From Campanula takesimana (Eukaryota; Streptophyta; Magnoliopsida; Asterales; Campanulaceae), in assembly GCA_026119855.1 (NCBI GenBank), contig JAOWBW010000182.1:598297-662296 (forward strand): 64,000 bases of DNA, in the 5' to 3' direction. The position numbers and the translations under genes were made by a program. Position 1 is the first letter of the stretch, and the number at the start of each line of letters is the position of its first letter. Of the stretch, positions 34,692-44,397 are shown piece after piece. Below the pieces are notes generated by a model. It saw only the letters and a program-made list of their open reading frames with translations. It did not search any database and was not told where the DNA came from.

Positions 34692-34820
34692 ATGGCGCCT
34701 AAGAAAACCAAAACTCAATCCGAAATCATCATCTCCGACTCTTCTTCTCACTCCAATCCTGGGAACTCTCAGAACGAAGAAGTAGAACAACAATCAAGGC
34801 ATCCCACCGTCAAAGACATG
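34692..34820 (+). CDS. Putative first exon of the Sirevirus 3' ORF
   Basis: ATG in a good plant context (TTTCAATGGCG) opens MAPKKTKTQSEIIISDSSSH and continues through a serine- and acid-rich stretch to TVKDM. It ends at CATG followed by GTATGT, a strong donor-like site at 34821. The codon phase at the junction is zero. The unspliced frame runs only 75 codons. Whether splicing really occurs is inferred. Confidence 0.45.
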
Positions 34821-35574
34821 GTATGTTTCACTATAACTTCTTACTTTTCGCCATTGTTGTTTTTGGAGGTCTCAAGAGTCCCTTTTTCGATTTCTCCCTT
34901 ATTTGTTGATCTTTTTTGAAATCGTTGGTTGTCATGTGTTCATATTTGCCTGATCTATTCTTTCATATAACTTATTTCATGATCAATGGTCGTTACATGT
35001 GTTTTTCGTCAATTTCTGTGCTCCGTAACTTCCTTGGCAGACGAACCGTTTTTCTGAATTTTTGGGTTTGTTTTAATGTCATTGACCATATTTTTTACAT
35101 GGTTGACTTCGTCCTGTCCATGCCGTCATTTCGATGTATTTTTTGTTGAATTTTGTCAACTTTTGTTTTTCGGTGTTCTTGGGTGTTCTTCATGTTCTTA
35201 AATATTCTCTTTTTTTTTTTTTAATATTTTATTTGGTCTATTGTTATATCCCCAAGTATCTGTGTTCTGCGCACAGTTTCCTGCACATGGTTTTCTGCGC
35301 ATATAGTTTTATCTAATTCTCTGCGCACACTTCTTTACTAGTAATTATTTTCTATACGCACGATCCCTCTCTGCGTATGCATTCTTATTTTATGAGCATC
35401 CACTTCCTATTTTCTGCGCATAAATACTTTGCTTTTCATGGAACTTGTGCCAAGGTATATCTGCATTACTTGCAAATGCGCACAGCTCCATAAGCAATAG
35501 GTTATCTAATTCTATCTATTGTTTTACGCAGGGACACGTTTACTTCATACCGGGTTGGGAACTGATTCAGGCAG
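34821..35574 (+). other. Putative intron of the Sirevirus 3' ORF
   Basis: T-rich sequence bounded by GTATGT (34821) and GATTCAGGCAG (35574). An alternative acceptor TTTTACGCAG at 35531 opens GHVYFIPGWELIQADL in another frame that ends at 35649. A one-base frameshift around 35575-35584 would join that peptide to the long ORF, so the 35531 acceptor may be the ancestral one. Confidence 0.35.
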
Positions 35575-37614
35575 ACCTCTCTAGACGCAGTTGGACGTCG
35601 TCTGCTGCACCTTCTCAGTTCTTTTGGCATTCTTCCTTTATTCACTCTTGATCAATCCTTCATAGTGCCTGCGCTGGTAGATGAATTCTTCAAGACAGCA
35701 AGAGTTGTTCCGGCACAACTTGAAGGCAAGCCAACAGAAATGATCATGACCACTGTACAGCGCAGTGATATAATGGTTCATCCTAACCACATTCGCAGCC
35801 TCCTAAACTTCAACATTGATAGTTCTTCAGTCAACTATGATGAGGTTCACCAAAATGCTCTTGCACAGAAGCTCATTGGCGTTCCTTCTCTTAACAAGAA
35901 GTGGCCAATGTATAACAGAAAGGAATTCGGTGAGGTGATGTATCACCTGTGCACCCTAATTGGAGATTCTCTCAACTGCAAGAATGGGAATAATGGGCAT
36001 TTCATCTCAAAGCAGTGGGAATACTGCGCAGCCATCTTCAACGAAGATCAACTCGACTGGCCGCAGATTATCTTCAATGAGATTGTGAAGGGAATGACCA
36101 GCTATGACAAGAAGCTGAACGCAGGGAAGACCAAATACCGAACTCACTGCAGATTGCTAACCAAACTCTTATTGACTTATGGTGAACTGGCCACCTCCAG
36201 AGTACACCTCCAGAATTTGCGCAGTGAGATAGGTAACGCTGATTACTATGAAATCTGGCTGTCTGATTCAGCTCCCAACAAGGAACCCTGGATAGGCCCA
36301 ATTCCTGTGGCCAAGTCCAATAAGAGTGCAGGAAGATCTACACCTGATGCTGCGCAAGAAACCGCAGAAGATGTGTATAATCGCAAGGGGAAGGGCATTG
36401 CTGCGCCCAGTGGCAAAAAGTTCAAAGACATTCCTTTGGTTCAATCCACCAAAGGGATTTCATTCAAAGAGGCAGATCCTACCAGCAATCCAGCACCTGC
36501 TCCCACAAAGCCAACCACAATGAAGCGCAAGGCTGATTTTCGTGGTGACTCAGATGACGCTGCAGTTGAGGGGGAGCAAAGGCACGAAGCTACTCAAGAA
36601 GCCGTCCCCAGTGCTGATATCGCACATATCTCTTCTCGTCTCAAACAGAAGGTGCGCAGCAGCGCAAAAGGATTGAAGAAGCGCCGCACTAGTTCCGCAG
36701 CCACTAACAGCAGTGATCTTTCTCCAGTTCAACCTTCATCTTCAGCCCCTGAGACTCCTACTTCCTCTTCAGCTGAGCTGCGCCAGATCGTACAAATCTT
36801 GCATTATGTTCAAGCGAATCAAGTCGCTACGCAGCTGCAGCTGAATCAACTCCTTACTGCTCAAACTGCTTTACTGTACCGTCTTGACATGCAGCGTTTG
36901 GAGATTGATACCATTAAGGGGGAGAAAGCTACGGAGGAAGCAAAGGCACGTGCAAAGGAGAGCACGGAGAGTGCTAAGACGGAGGCAAAGGCAAGTTCAT
37001 CTGAGCCTGCACAAGAAAAAGTTCCTATCACTTTGGATCAACTCATCCTGGACTCCCTGAGAACCATCAGCGCCCAGCTCGAAAATGTCAGCGCACAGCT
37101 CAATAATGTGTGCACCCTTGGAGCGTTTGATGGTGGACTCAGGGACATACTAAAAAAGCTCAAGAAAACCCTCGCAGATGGGTTACTTAGAGGATTTGAT
37201 GATCTTCAAGCTCAGATGGAGGCTCAGATGGAGAAGATTGAACAAGGAAGCTCTACGCATAATATTGAAGAAGTGCGAAAATGCATTACGAAGTCCATGA
37301 CAGATTTTTCTTGTGCGTTCAACGACAAGATGGACTACGCAATGCTAGACATTCAAGCCAGCGTCAACACTCAGCGCCTTCATACTGACACAAGACTAGA
37401 AGCTACGCAGACTACAATCCTAACGGACAGCAGAGCAAAGTTCAGAGAGCTGGTGGATGACAATGCTGATATGCGCAGAGGCATGAACACTTATGTTGGT
37501 AAAGCTGTTGAGTTCCAAGACAAATTTCAAAATTTAAAGGTGGAACTCATGAACAAGTTCAACAGTATTCAGAATGAGATGCGCGAAGCCCTGCAATGGA
37601 TCAACATAGATTAG
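35575..37614 (+). CDS. Large intact ORF downstream of pol in the Sirevirus-like element
   Basis: Open from the codon after TGA 35563 to TAG 37612, about 680 codons from 35575; the first ATG in frame is 35740, so the 5' end probably comes from splicing to 34820. N-terminal 220 residues look globular (LLHLLSSFGILPLF, KLIGVPSLNKKWPMYNRKEFGEVMYHL, LLTKLLLTYGEL). The middle is low-complexity with basic clusters (MKRKADF, KGLKKRRTSS). The last 250 residues are predicted by eye to be coiled coil, rich in Q, E, K and A. No transmembrane segment or signal peptide is apparent, unlike a classical envelope protein. Sireviruses often carry an env-like or other ORF here. Being open while the neighbouring pol is wrecked is striking. 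Function unknown. Confidence 0.75.
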   Translation, partial: TSLDAVGRRLLHLLSSFGILPLFTLDQSFIVPALVDEFFKTARVVPAQLEGKPTEMIMTTVQRSDIMVHPNHIRSLLNFNIDSSSVNYDEVHQNALAQKLIGVPSLNKKWPMYNRKEFGEVMYHLCTLIGDSLNCKNGNNGHFISKQWEYCAAIFNEDQLDWPQIIFNEIVKGMTSYDKKLNAGKTKYRTHCRLLTKLLLTYGELATSRVHLQNLRSEIGNADYYEIWLSDSAPNKEPWIGPIPVAKSNKSAGRSTPDAAQETAEDVYNRKGKGIAAPSGKKFKDIPLVQSTKGISFKEADPTSNPAPAPTKPTTMKRKADFRGDSDDAAVEGEQRHEATQEAVPSADIAHISSRLKQKVRSSAKGLKKRRTSSAATNSSDLSPVQPSSSAPETPTSSSAELRQIVQILHYVQANQVATQLQLNQLLTAQTALLYRLDMQRLEIDTIKGEKATEEAKARAKESTESAKTEAKASSSEPAQEKVPITLDQLILDSLRTISAQLENVSAQLNNVCTLGAFDGGLRDILKKLKKTLADGLLRGFDDLQAQMEAQMEKIEQGSSTHNIEEVRKCITKSMTDFSCAFNDKMDYAMLDIQASVNTQRLHTDTRLEATQTTILTDSRAKFRELVDDNADMRRGMNTYVGKAVEFQDKFQNLKVELMNKFNSIQNEMREALQWINID

Positions 37615-38161
37615 ATTTCCTTTGTAAGTATTTTGCTAGTTTTTTCTTTGAGACTTTTTTATTCTCGTTGCGCAATATGTTTTATGCGCTTTTATTTCGT
37701 GCGCTTTTTCTTTTGCGCACCTTTTTTTTTCCTCATTAAAGCTTGTACTCTATAACTGACAATCCTTCAAGTAGTAATGAGAAGAATGCATCATTAAGCT
37801 TTCACAAAACCTTGTTCAATTCAAACCATTCGTTTGTGGAACATTGAATGCATTATTACTTAAACTCATACGCATAATCCTTACTGCTCATGTTTTCTAC
37901 GCATGATGTTTAAACATTCAGTTTAAACGCATACTTAAAACTACATCTCATATTATTTGTATGCTCTGAATGATATTTCTATCTTTCCTATCTTGTAAGT
38001 TTTTAATCTTTTGGATAGATTAGAAATCTATAGCACTGGCTAGTGTGTGCATTGACTTGAGGCATGATTTACCATTCACATTTTTATGGACATGTTATTA
38101 TCAAGTACAATGAATTGCCTTTGCTATAGTAGGTAATGGCATCAATCATTTAGGGGGAGAT
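37615..38161 (+). other. 3' untranslated region and polypurine tract of the Sirevirus-like element
   Basis: No ORF. Contains many GCGCA motifs at 37670-37720. The PPT TTAGGGGGAGA (38150-38160) abuts the 3' LTR. Confidence 0.7.
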
Positions 38162-39799
38162 TGTTGGGTGTGCTTATCACTTAACCCTCCTACATTTGTT
38201 AGAATTTATTGATACCATCATCTATGAGTATTTTTATGGACTTTAGGACCACATGTAAAGAAGTTTATAACTTCAATTTTTAGCCAAGTCCTGTTTATAG
38301 TATAGGCTTAGATAATAGGACTTGAAGCTTTGAAGTATCGAAGATTTCCTAAGCAGGATTCATCTCAATGCGCAGGATGTTCTCTGCGCAGGTCGCTACT
38401 GCGCATAGACATCTTGCGCAAACATTTAACCCTGCTCAGTTTTTAAGGTCTTGTTCCCTAAACTCTGAAGAGATCTTTTAGTGACCAAGCATGGTGCGCA
38501 ATGCGCAGCATCCATGCGCGCCGGCAATGTGCATGCCTTTGTGCGCGGACACTACCTTGGTCAAATTCCTCATCTCCTGATCTCATACTCTAGAAGCTTG
38601 GAAAGCGACAAGACAAGCAACGTTGTTTGGATTGAGTCAAAGTGCTGAGGTGTGCACAAACGACAAAATAAGCACACTCAGCAAAACCATTGGTGGAGAC
38701 ATACTTCAAAGAAATATCTCGAGAGAAGACAGCTGTCAACCTTCTAGAAGAAGCTTTTGAATATGGTCTTCATGCTCAGTCTCCAACGGCTCTGAATCAC
38801 CTGCGCACCAATCATATTGTGCCAGGTCATCATCTTTGATCAGAGACCCAATGGCTATAAAGGACAGCTGCGTGCCAATCACTTTGTGCCAGCTCATTGT
38901 CCTTGCTCAGAGATCCAACGGCTATATTCAAGCTCTCAGCTATAAATAGCCTGCTCATCTTCATTTCCAAGCTGCCCATTTTATCAAGCCCCTCTTGTTG
39001 GCCACTATGCTTCAAGAGCTCGAGTTTCATGCTTCATTGAGAAACCTTGAAGATCTGAAGACTGTTGCTCAATATCTCCAGATTCTTTAGAACAGCCTTC
39101 AAGATCTTCAAACCTTCAAAACTCCTGCTCATATCACAAAGCCCTATATCACCAGAATTCTTGGTGCTCTTCATCTTTCATATTCATAGAGCCCAGAATT
39201 TCTGTCACACACACACCTCTTGAAGCTTTGATCATTTTGATCTAACTTCTTGAGATACACCGGTTTAGTCTAGGATTTGTTCTTCATAGATAATAGATCT
39301 TGAGTTAGTATTGAGCTCAAATGTTGTAATTTGTAATACTCTCTCATATTATAAGATCTCCATTAGAAATCCAAGACTAACCATCTTGGTAGAGGATGTA
39401 GATCTTTCATCGATCGAACCTCTCAAAATTGCGTGTTCATTATATTTACTGCATATTTACTGCTTAACTATTTATGAACTGCTTTGTTTGATCTTTCAGA
39501 TTGCTACACTTTGATGTTGTAATTGTTATTGCTCATTTGTCTTAGAACCATTTTTGCGCCACTCTTTAGCCTCATACTTGCGCGTACGTTTTTATCTCTG
39601 CGCAGTATACCCTGTGCAGAGATGCTTTAAATTTCCGCTGTGCATTTCACACTCTTACTGCGCGCTATACTTAGCCAAAATAAGAGTTGTGCGCATCTGC
39701 CATTGAATTGCAAAAGGGTTTGAAAAAAAATTTAAAACGCTATTCACCCCCCCCCCCTCTAGCGATTTTCACACCCTTGTTGCCCTTTAGGGACCAACA
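38162..39799 (+). repeat. 3' LTR of the Sirevirus-like element
   Basis: TGTTGGGTGTGC to GGGACCAACA, 1638 bp, TATA box at 38940-38949. Confidence 0.93.
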
Positions 39800-40035
39800 G
39801 CCTAACCCCTTCTCTTTCTTGTAAATTATCCCCCGAACCCACTTTCTCTAAACAAAAAATCTTCGTTTTTCCTAAAATAAAATGAGGTGGCGACTCTTGA
39901 CTGTTTGATTCCATCGAGAGGAAACCATTATGAGGGAACCGAGCGCATTTTCAAAAGCGCATTAGCACGAGGTTCACCCGAATCACCTTCGCGATCGATC
40001 ATTTCGGTGTGCGGCTTCGAGCGCGGGCTCTCACA

Positions 40036-40305
40036 GGTGGTCTGACCGCACCCGACCAAAGATCTGCCCGGACCTAGATGGCTCCAGTCGAATCCAGTCA
40101 AACACCCAGCCGAATATAAAACTGTCTTTCCAGAAAATTTTAAAGCCGGTGTTGAAGGATTGTCCTATTTCCTACCCTGTGCAGAAGTGCCAGATTTATT
40201 GCAGCTCGGGAAAGAACGTGTTTATTCAAAATATCTCTTCAAGTGGAGTGGAAGACTTCAAGTTTCATGCACGAACTCGAGGACGAGTTATTTTGAAGTG
40301 GTGGT
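40036..40305 (+). pseudogene. Family A protein tail, continued from 25168
   Basis: After the 5-base duplication the sequence reads through a decayed proline-rich part to LSYFLPCAEVPDLLQLGKER and NSRTSYFEVVV. It stops at the hAT-type insertion at 40306. Confidence 0.7.
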
Positions 40306-40692
40306 TAGAGCCGTCAATTCGGGACCGTCCCGCTATATATATGGGACGGGATGGGACAGTATATTCCTATCCCGAAAAAATGCGGGACTATTTGGGATGT
40401 CCTGTATGGGACGCGGGACAACACGGGATGGGACAGGATGGGACGGGATGTCCTGCATTTTTTAAAACCCAACACAACAGCCCAAGCCCAATTAAAAAAA
40501 CCCAAGCCGGCCCAGGTTGAAAGTTGAAACCCAGTTCCATTTGGACCATTTCAATATCCCAAATCAAATCACAAATTCACTGATTCACATTCACACGAAT
40601 CACTGATTCACATTCATGCAGAAGATGGCTGCTGAATTCCTTTTGCTGCTGGTTGTGTAAGTGTTGCTGCTGGTTGTGCGCCTGCGCCTGCG

Positions 40693-40812
40693 CCTGCTGC
40701 CTGCTGCCTGCTGCCTGCTGCCTGCTGCCTGCTGCCTGCTGCCTGCTGCCTGCTGCCTGCTGCCTGCTGCCTGCTGCCTGCTGCCTGCTGCCTGCTGCCT
40801 GCTGCCTGCTGC
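40693..40812 (+). repeat. Heptanucleotide tandem repeat (CCTGCTG)n
   Basis: About 17 perfect copies. The cysteine-rich plus-strand frame and the minus-strand QQAAGSR frame across it are repeat shadows. Confidence 0.95.
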
Positions 40813-40940
40813 TTTCCTTCTATTTTTTTATTTTTGAACAAACTTGTTGTTGCTTTGCTGCCTTCCTTTCTAGTCTGCTTTCCTTCTATTTTTTTATTTT
40901 TGAACAAACTTGTTGTTGCTTTGCTGCCTTCCTTTCTAGT
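40809..40940 (+). repeat. 66-bp tandem duplication
   Basis: CTGCTTTCCTTC...CTTTCTAGT occurs twice head to tail without visible differences, directly after the heptamer array. Confidence 0.92.
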
Positions 40941-41258
40941 ATTGGTATTTGTTGGATTTATTTCAAATTATGATGATGCATTATCTAGTATTGTTATAAT
41001 ACTTATGTAAGGACTCAGTATTAGTATTAGTATTTGTTGGATTTATTTCAAAATCGTTATTTTGTGATCGGGTGATCGTGTCAACCTATCCCGTCTTTGT
41101 CCCGAATTGTTCCGCGTCCCGAGGTGATTTGGGATGGGACTGGGTATTTACGTCCCGCGATAAATTGGTCCCGTCCTGTCCCATCCCGTATAGTTGGAGG
41201 GACAACATAGTTTTGTCCCGTCCCGTTGTCCCGAATTGACGGCTCTAGTGGTGGTGAA

Positions 41259-41600
41259 TGATGCAGGACGAATATATGATTATATCAAATATTATAATTA
41301 TATTGGTATTTTATTATTAGTTAGGATTAATTAGTATTTTGATTATTATTTTCGTCATTAATTTTAGTAGGTTAATTTTAGAGGATTCTAGGATAGATTT
41401 TGAGTCAATTTACTAGTTTTTAAGTCCTATTAGGTTACTATATAGGTTAGGATTAATTCTAGAAGGTTTTAGATTGTTTTTCAAGTTTTATGGGCACTAT
41501 AAAATAGGCCTAAAGTTGTAATTCAAAAATTAGACTTCTTTTATTAAAATTTGATTGCTTTGCAATTTTGGGGTTTTTACCTTGTAGCCTTATTGGCTTG
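41259..41600 (+). repeat. LTR of the plus-strand family A element, left part
   Basis: Starts TGATGCAGGACGAATATATG; matches 23050-22700 in reverse. Interrupted at 41600 and resumes at 49948 with GCTTGTTGAAG, running to about 50040 near TTCCGCTGCGATTCTACG. Confidence 0.8.
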
Positions 41601-41922
41601 TGTTGGGAAATCTATCAAGAGTCACGGCCCAAAGCAATGGAGAGTATAACAAAAAACAAGAGCGAAAAATAAAATCAAGAAGAAACACAAGAATTGTTAC
41701 CCGGTTCGTCACAACAATGACTACGTTCGGGGGCGCTACCAAGCCAAAATATTCCACTAATATTTTCTCTGATGTTACAATTGTGTTTATGACTATAACT
41801 TGATTTATATATAGTTCTAAGTCCAAAACCTAAACCTAAAATAATTCCCAACTGTAGAACGGAGGGAGTATAATCCTATGAAATAAGGAAAAACAAAGTG
41901 GACAAAAGGAAAAACAATTCCT
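41601..41922 (-). repeat. Left LTR of the copia array, truncated
   Basis: Starts TGTTGGGAAATC like the other two LTRs but stops after CAATTCCT, where the plus-strand copia LTR begins. Confidence 0.9.
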
Positions 41923-42264
41923 TGTTATAATATTATTGTGTGGATGTCCTTTGAACCGGAAGTTTACAAGATAATCTTTCGCGAAGCTTACTAGGGAAGC
42001 TTTGTAAATATCTTCGGTGAAGCTTATTAGGGAAGCTTTGTAAATATCTTCAGTGAAGCCTATTAGGGAAGCTTGGTAAATCTCTTCAGAGAAGCTTATA
42101 GAGGAAGCCAATTTCCTCCCATAAATAGTAGGCTCTAGTTTTCATTTCAATACACCTCAGAAGTTCTTAACTTCTATCTTTCTCTCTTGTATACTCTCTA
42201 TAATAGTCTTGAAATAAAATATTCTCTATTAAGATTATGCTCTTAATTCTCCAGTTTTATAACA
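41923..42264 (+). repeat. 5' LTR of the plus-strand copia
   Basis: 342 bp, TGTTATAA to TTATAACA, an 8-bp inverted terminal repeat. The start is fixed by comparison with the uninterrupted LTRs at 47213 and 49415. A TATA-like ATAAATAG lies at 42121-42128. Confidence 0.88.
41981..42109 (+). repeat. 36-bp tandem repeats in U3 of the copia LTR
   Basis: Three full units (41981, 42017, 42053) and one partial unit (42089) of the form GTGAAGCTTATTAGGGAAGC plus TTTGTAAATATCTTCA, just upstream of the TATA box. The position suggests enhancer-like elements. Confidence 0.88.
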
Positions 42265-42265
42265 C

Positions 42266-42279
42266 ATTATCAGCACGAC
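42266..42279 (+). other. Primer-binding site, not initiator-Met type
   Basis: ATTATCAGCACGAC follows the LTR end ATAACA after one base. It differs from the TGGTATCAGAGC type used by the other copia elements here. Confidence 0.6.
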
Positions 42280-42377
42280 TTCGTTCTAGTTCCACATCCT
42301 GAGCTATAGTTACCGAAGTAGGTACGGTATCGGTAAGATCTACCTAGTCTCATTTCAAGTTATTTCAAAATTTTATA

Positions 42378-43442
42378 ATGTCAAATCTCACAAAACTTGA
42401 CTTTGTAGCTCTTGATATTACGGGTAAGAACTACTTATCATGGATCTTAGATGCAGAAATTCATCTAGATGCCAAGGGTCTGGGAGAAACCATCAAAAAC
42501 GAAAATACTGCCTCTATGCAAGAACGTGCTAAGGCGATGATTTTTCTCCGACACCATGTCTATAAAGAATTAAAAACATAATACCTCACCGTGAAAGATC
42601 CACTTGTCGTTTGGGACAATTTGAAAGAATGGTATGGTCATCAAAGATTTGTTGTTCTCCCAAAAGCACACTACGAGTGGATTCATATACGTTTGCAGGA
42701 TTTTAAAACCGTAAGTGAATATAATTCTGCGATGTTTAAAATTACATCACAGTTAAAACTATGTGGGGAAGGAATTGCTGATAATGATATGCTAGAAAAA
42801 ACGTTTTCCACATTTCATGCCTCGAATATGCTCCTGCAGCAGCAATATCGAGAAAAAGGTTTTAGAATGTATTCTGAATTAATCTCATGCCTTCTTGTGG
42901 CTGAGCAAAATAATGAGATCTTGTTGAAAAATCATGAAGCCCGCCCTACTGGCTCTACTCCGTTCCCTGAAGTGAACGCGAGTATATATGATAATACTGG
43001 CCGAGGCCGAGGACGTGGTCATGGACGGGGCTGTGGACGTGGTCGCGGTCGTGGTCGAGGAAGATTTTATAATCAGTATCATAATAATAATCACCCCAAT
43101 AATGATGGAAATATCTCTCGCCACCTGAAGTGGAATAGAGAAGATAATAAAGAAAAATCATCAGCTAGACAAACTGAGCAACCGATAAAAGTTGAGAATT
43201 TATGTTATCGGTGTGGAATGAAAGGTCATTGGGCCCGTACCTGTCGTACGCCAAAACATCTTGTTAAACTGTATCAAGCATCAATGCTGAATAAAGGGAA
43301 AGATGTCGAAACAAATTTTCTCTACGAAAATGATGATGTGAATCAAGACCCATCTACAAGTACACATCTGAATATATCAGATTTTCTCAATCCAGAGGGG
43401 GATGATTACATGCTTGATGGTGGAGAGACCCAAATAAATTAA
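42378..43442 (+). pseudogene. gag: Copia gag with one premature stop
   Basis: ATG 42378 opens MSNLTKLDFVALDITGKNY, the copia gag start. TAA at 42579-42581 (codon 68, after KELKT) interrupts it, and the same frame continues through the gag core (VWDNLKEWYGHQ, LQDFKTVSEYNSAM, ISCLLVAEQNNE). An arginine-glycine-rich RNA-binding stretch (about residues 205-230) and one zinc knuckle CYRCGMKGHWARTC (about residue 276) follow, to TAA 43440. A copia gag would be about 350 residues, as here. One base change (family GAA to TAA) explains the stop. Confidence 0.9.
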
Positions 43443-43567
43443 AGTATCTAGCTTTTAATATTTTACTTAAGTGTGTTTTATTTCAGTAAGTTTTGTAACA
43501 TATTTAACTTTTATTTGAAATATAAGTATTGTCTTATATTTTATTCCTCTTATTTTTTTTGAAGAAA

Positions 43568-44397
43568 ATGGCTAGCAGAGATGATGATGTGTGTCTTGTC
43601 GACAGTGCATCAACACATACTATACTCAAAAATAAAAAGTATTTCTCTCAAGTGATAGTGAATGATGCTAATGTTAGTACAATATGTGGTAGTGCAAAGA
43701 TAATTGATGGCTCCGGAAGAGCTAACATAGTACTACCAAGAGGGACAAAAATCAGTATCAAAAATGCATTACTCTCAACTAAGTCTCAAAGAAATTTACT
43801 ATGCTTTAAAGATATTCGTGAAAATAGATATCATATTGAGACTGCTAATGATGGAGAGATGGAATATTTATGCATTACAAAGACTAAATCAGGTAACAAA
43901 AGTGTGGTAGAAAAGTTACATGTATTTTCCTCTGGACTGTACTATACAAAGATTAGCACCGTTGAAGTACATATGATAGTACACTAGAAATTTACTAATA
44001 TGAATGGTTTTATTATATGGCATGACCGGTTGGGGCATCCCGGTTCTAATATGATGCGAAGAATTATGGAAAATTCACATGGGCATCCATTGAAAAACCA
44101 GAAGATTTTTCAATCTAAAGAATTCTCATGTGCTGCTTGCTCTCAAGGAAAATTGATAATTAAGCCATCACCACCAAAAGTTGGAGTTGAATCTCCAAAA
44201 TTTTTAGAGCGAATTCAATGTGATATATGTGGACCATTTAGATATTTTATGGTTTTAGTAGATGCATCTACTAGATGGTCACATGTAAGTTTATTATCAA
44301 CTCGCAACCTGGCGTTTGCAAGATTGCTCGCTCAAATAATTAGATTACGATCACAATTTCCAGATTATGTGATCAAGACAATTCGCCATGGCTGGTG
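43568..44397 (+). pseudogene. pol: Copia protease and N-terminal integrase
   Basis: ATG 43568 opens MASRDDDVCLVDSASTHTIL with the protease DSA active-site motif. A stop at 43985 (after MIVH) separates it from the in-frame integrase start: HDRLGHPGSNMM and CAACSQGK form the HHCC zinc site, and QCDICGPF carries the first catalytic aspartate. The frame is lost at about 44388: the sequence reads KTIRHGW, where copia integrases normally carry the second catalytic aspartate before GEF, so a short deletion removed it. Confidence 0.88.

Larger units (their letters stand above)
27942..39799 (+). mobile_element. Sirevirus-like Ty1/copia retrotransposon with an extra 3' ORF
   Basis: Two 1638-bp LTRs, exact TSD GCCTA (27937-27941, 39800-39804), initiator-Met PBS, gag reduced to a remnant, then decayed protease, integrase, reverse transcriptase and RNase H in copia order. 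A large separate ORF, PPT and 3' LTR follow. An extra ORF after RNase H with large size fits the Sirevirus (SIRE/Maximus) lineage. The palindrome TGCGCA and GCGCA are strikingly frequent over the whole element, LTRs and interior alike. A minus-strand solo LTR is inserted at 29811-30835. Confidence 0.92.
25169..40035 (+). mobile_element. Solo LTR, Tat/Ogre-like, split by a TRIM and a Sirevirus-like element
   Basis: Starts TGTAGACACCCCGATC (25169) and ends GGGCTCTCACA (40035). Flanks are GTTGG and GGTGG, a TSD with one mismatch. The LTR pieces are 25169-26656, 27178-27941 and 39800-40035, about 2.48 kb together. The last piece carries GTGGCGACTCTTGAC and CCCCCGAACCC, like the 3' parts of the LTRs at 6699 and 51726, but the rest differs, so it is another family of the same general type. 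No internal region is present. The 140-codon frame at 25267-25689 lies within it and looks non-genic. Confidence 0.8.
40306..41247 (+). mobile_element. Non-autonomous hAT-type DNA transposon
   Basis: Termini TAGAGCCGTCAATTCGGGAC and its inverse TCCCGAATTGACGGCTCTA, flanked by an exact 8-bp TSD GTGGTGGT (40298-40305, 41248-41255). The interior has GGGACGGGATGGGAC-like subterminal repeats at both ends and no transposase frame. 942 bp. The 8-bp TSD and TAG start point to hAT. Confidence 0.9.

Noticed and set aside
35575..37614. Classical envelope glycoprotein in the Sirevirus-like element
   Set aside because: No signal peptide or membrane-spanning segment is evident; the long C-terminal part is coiled coil and low complexity.
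40614..40973. Cysteine/leucine-rich and QQAAGSR-rich frames over the heptamer array
   Set aside because: Any frame is open across a repeat of 7 bases without stops; both peptides are pure repeat shadows within a hAT-type element.
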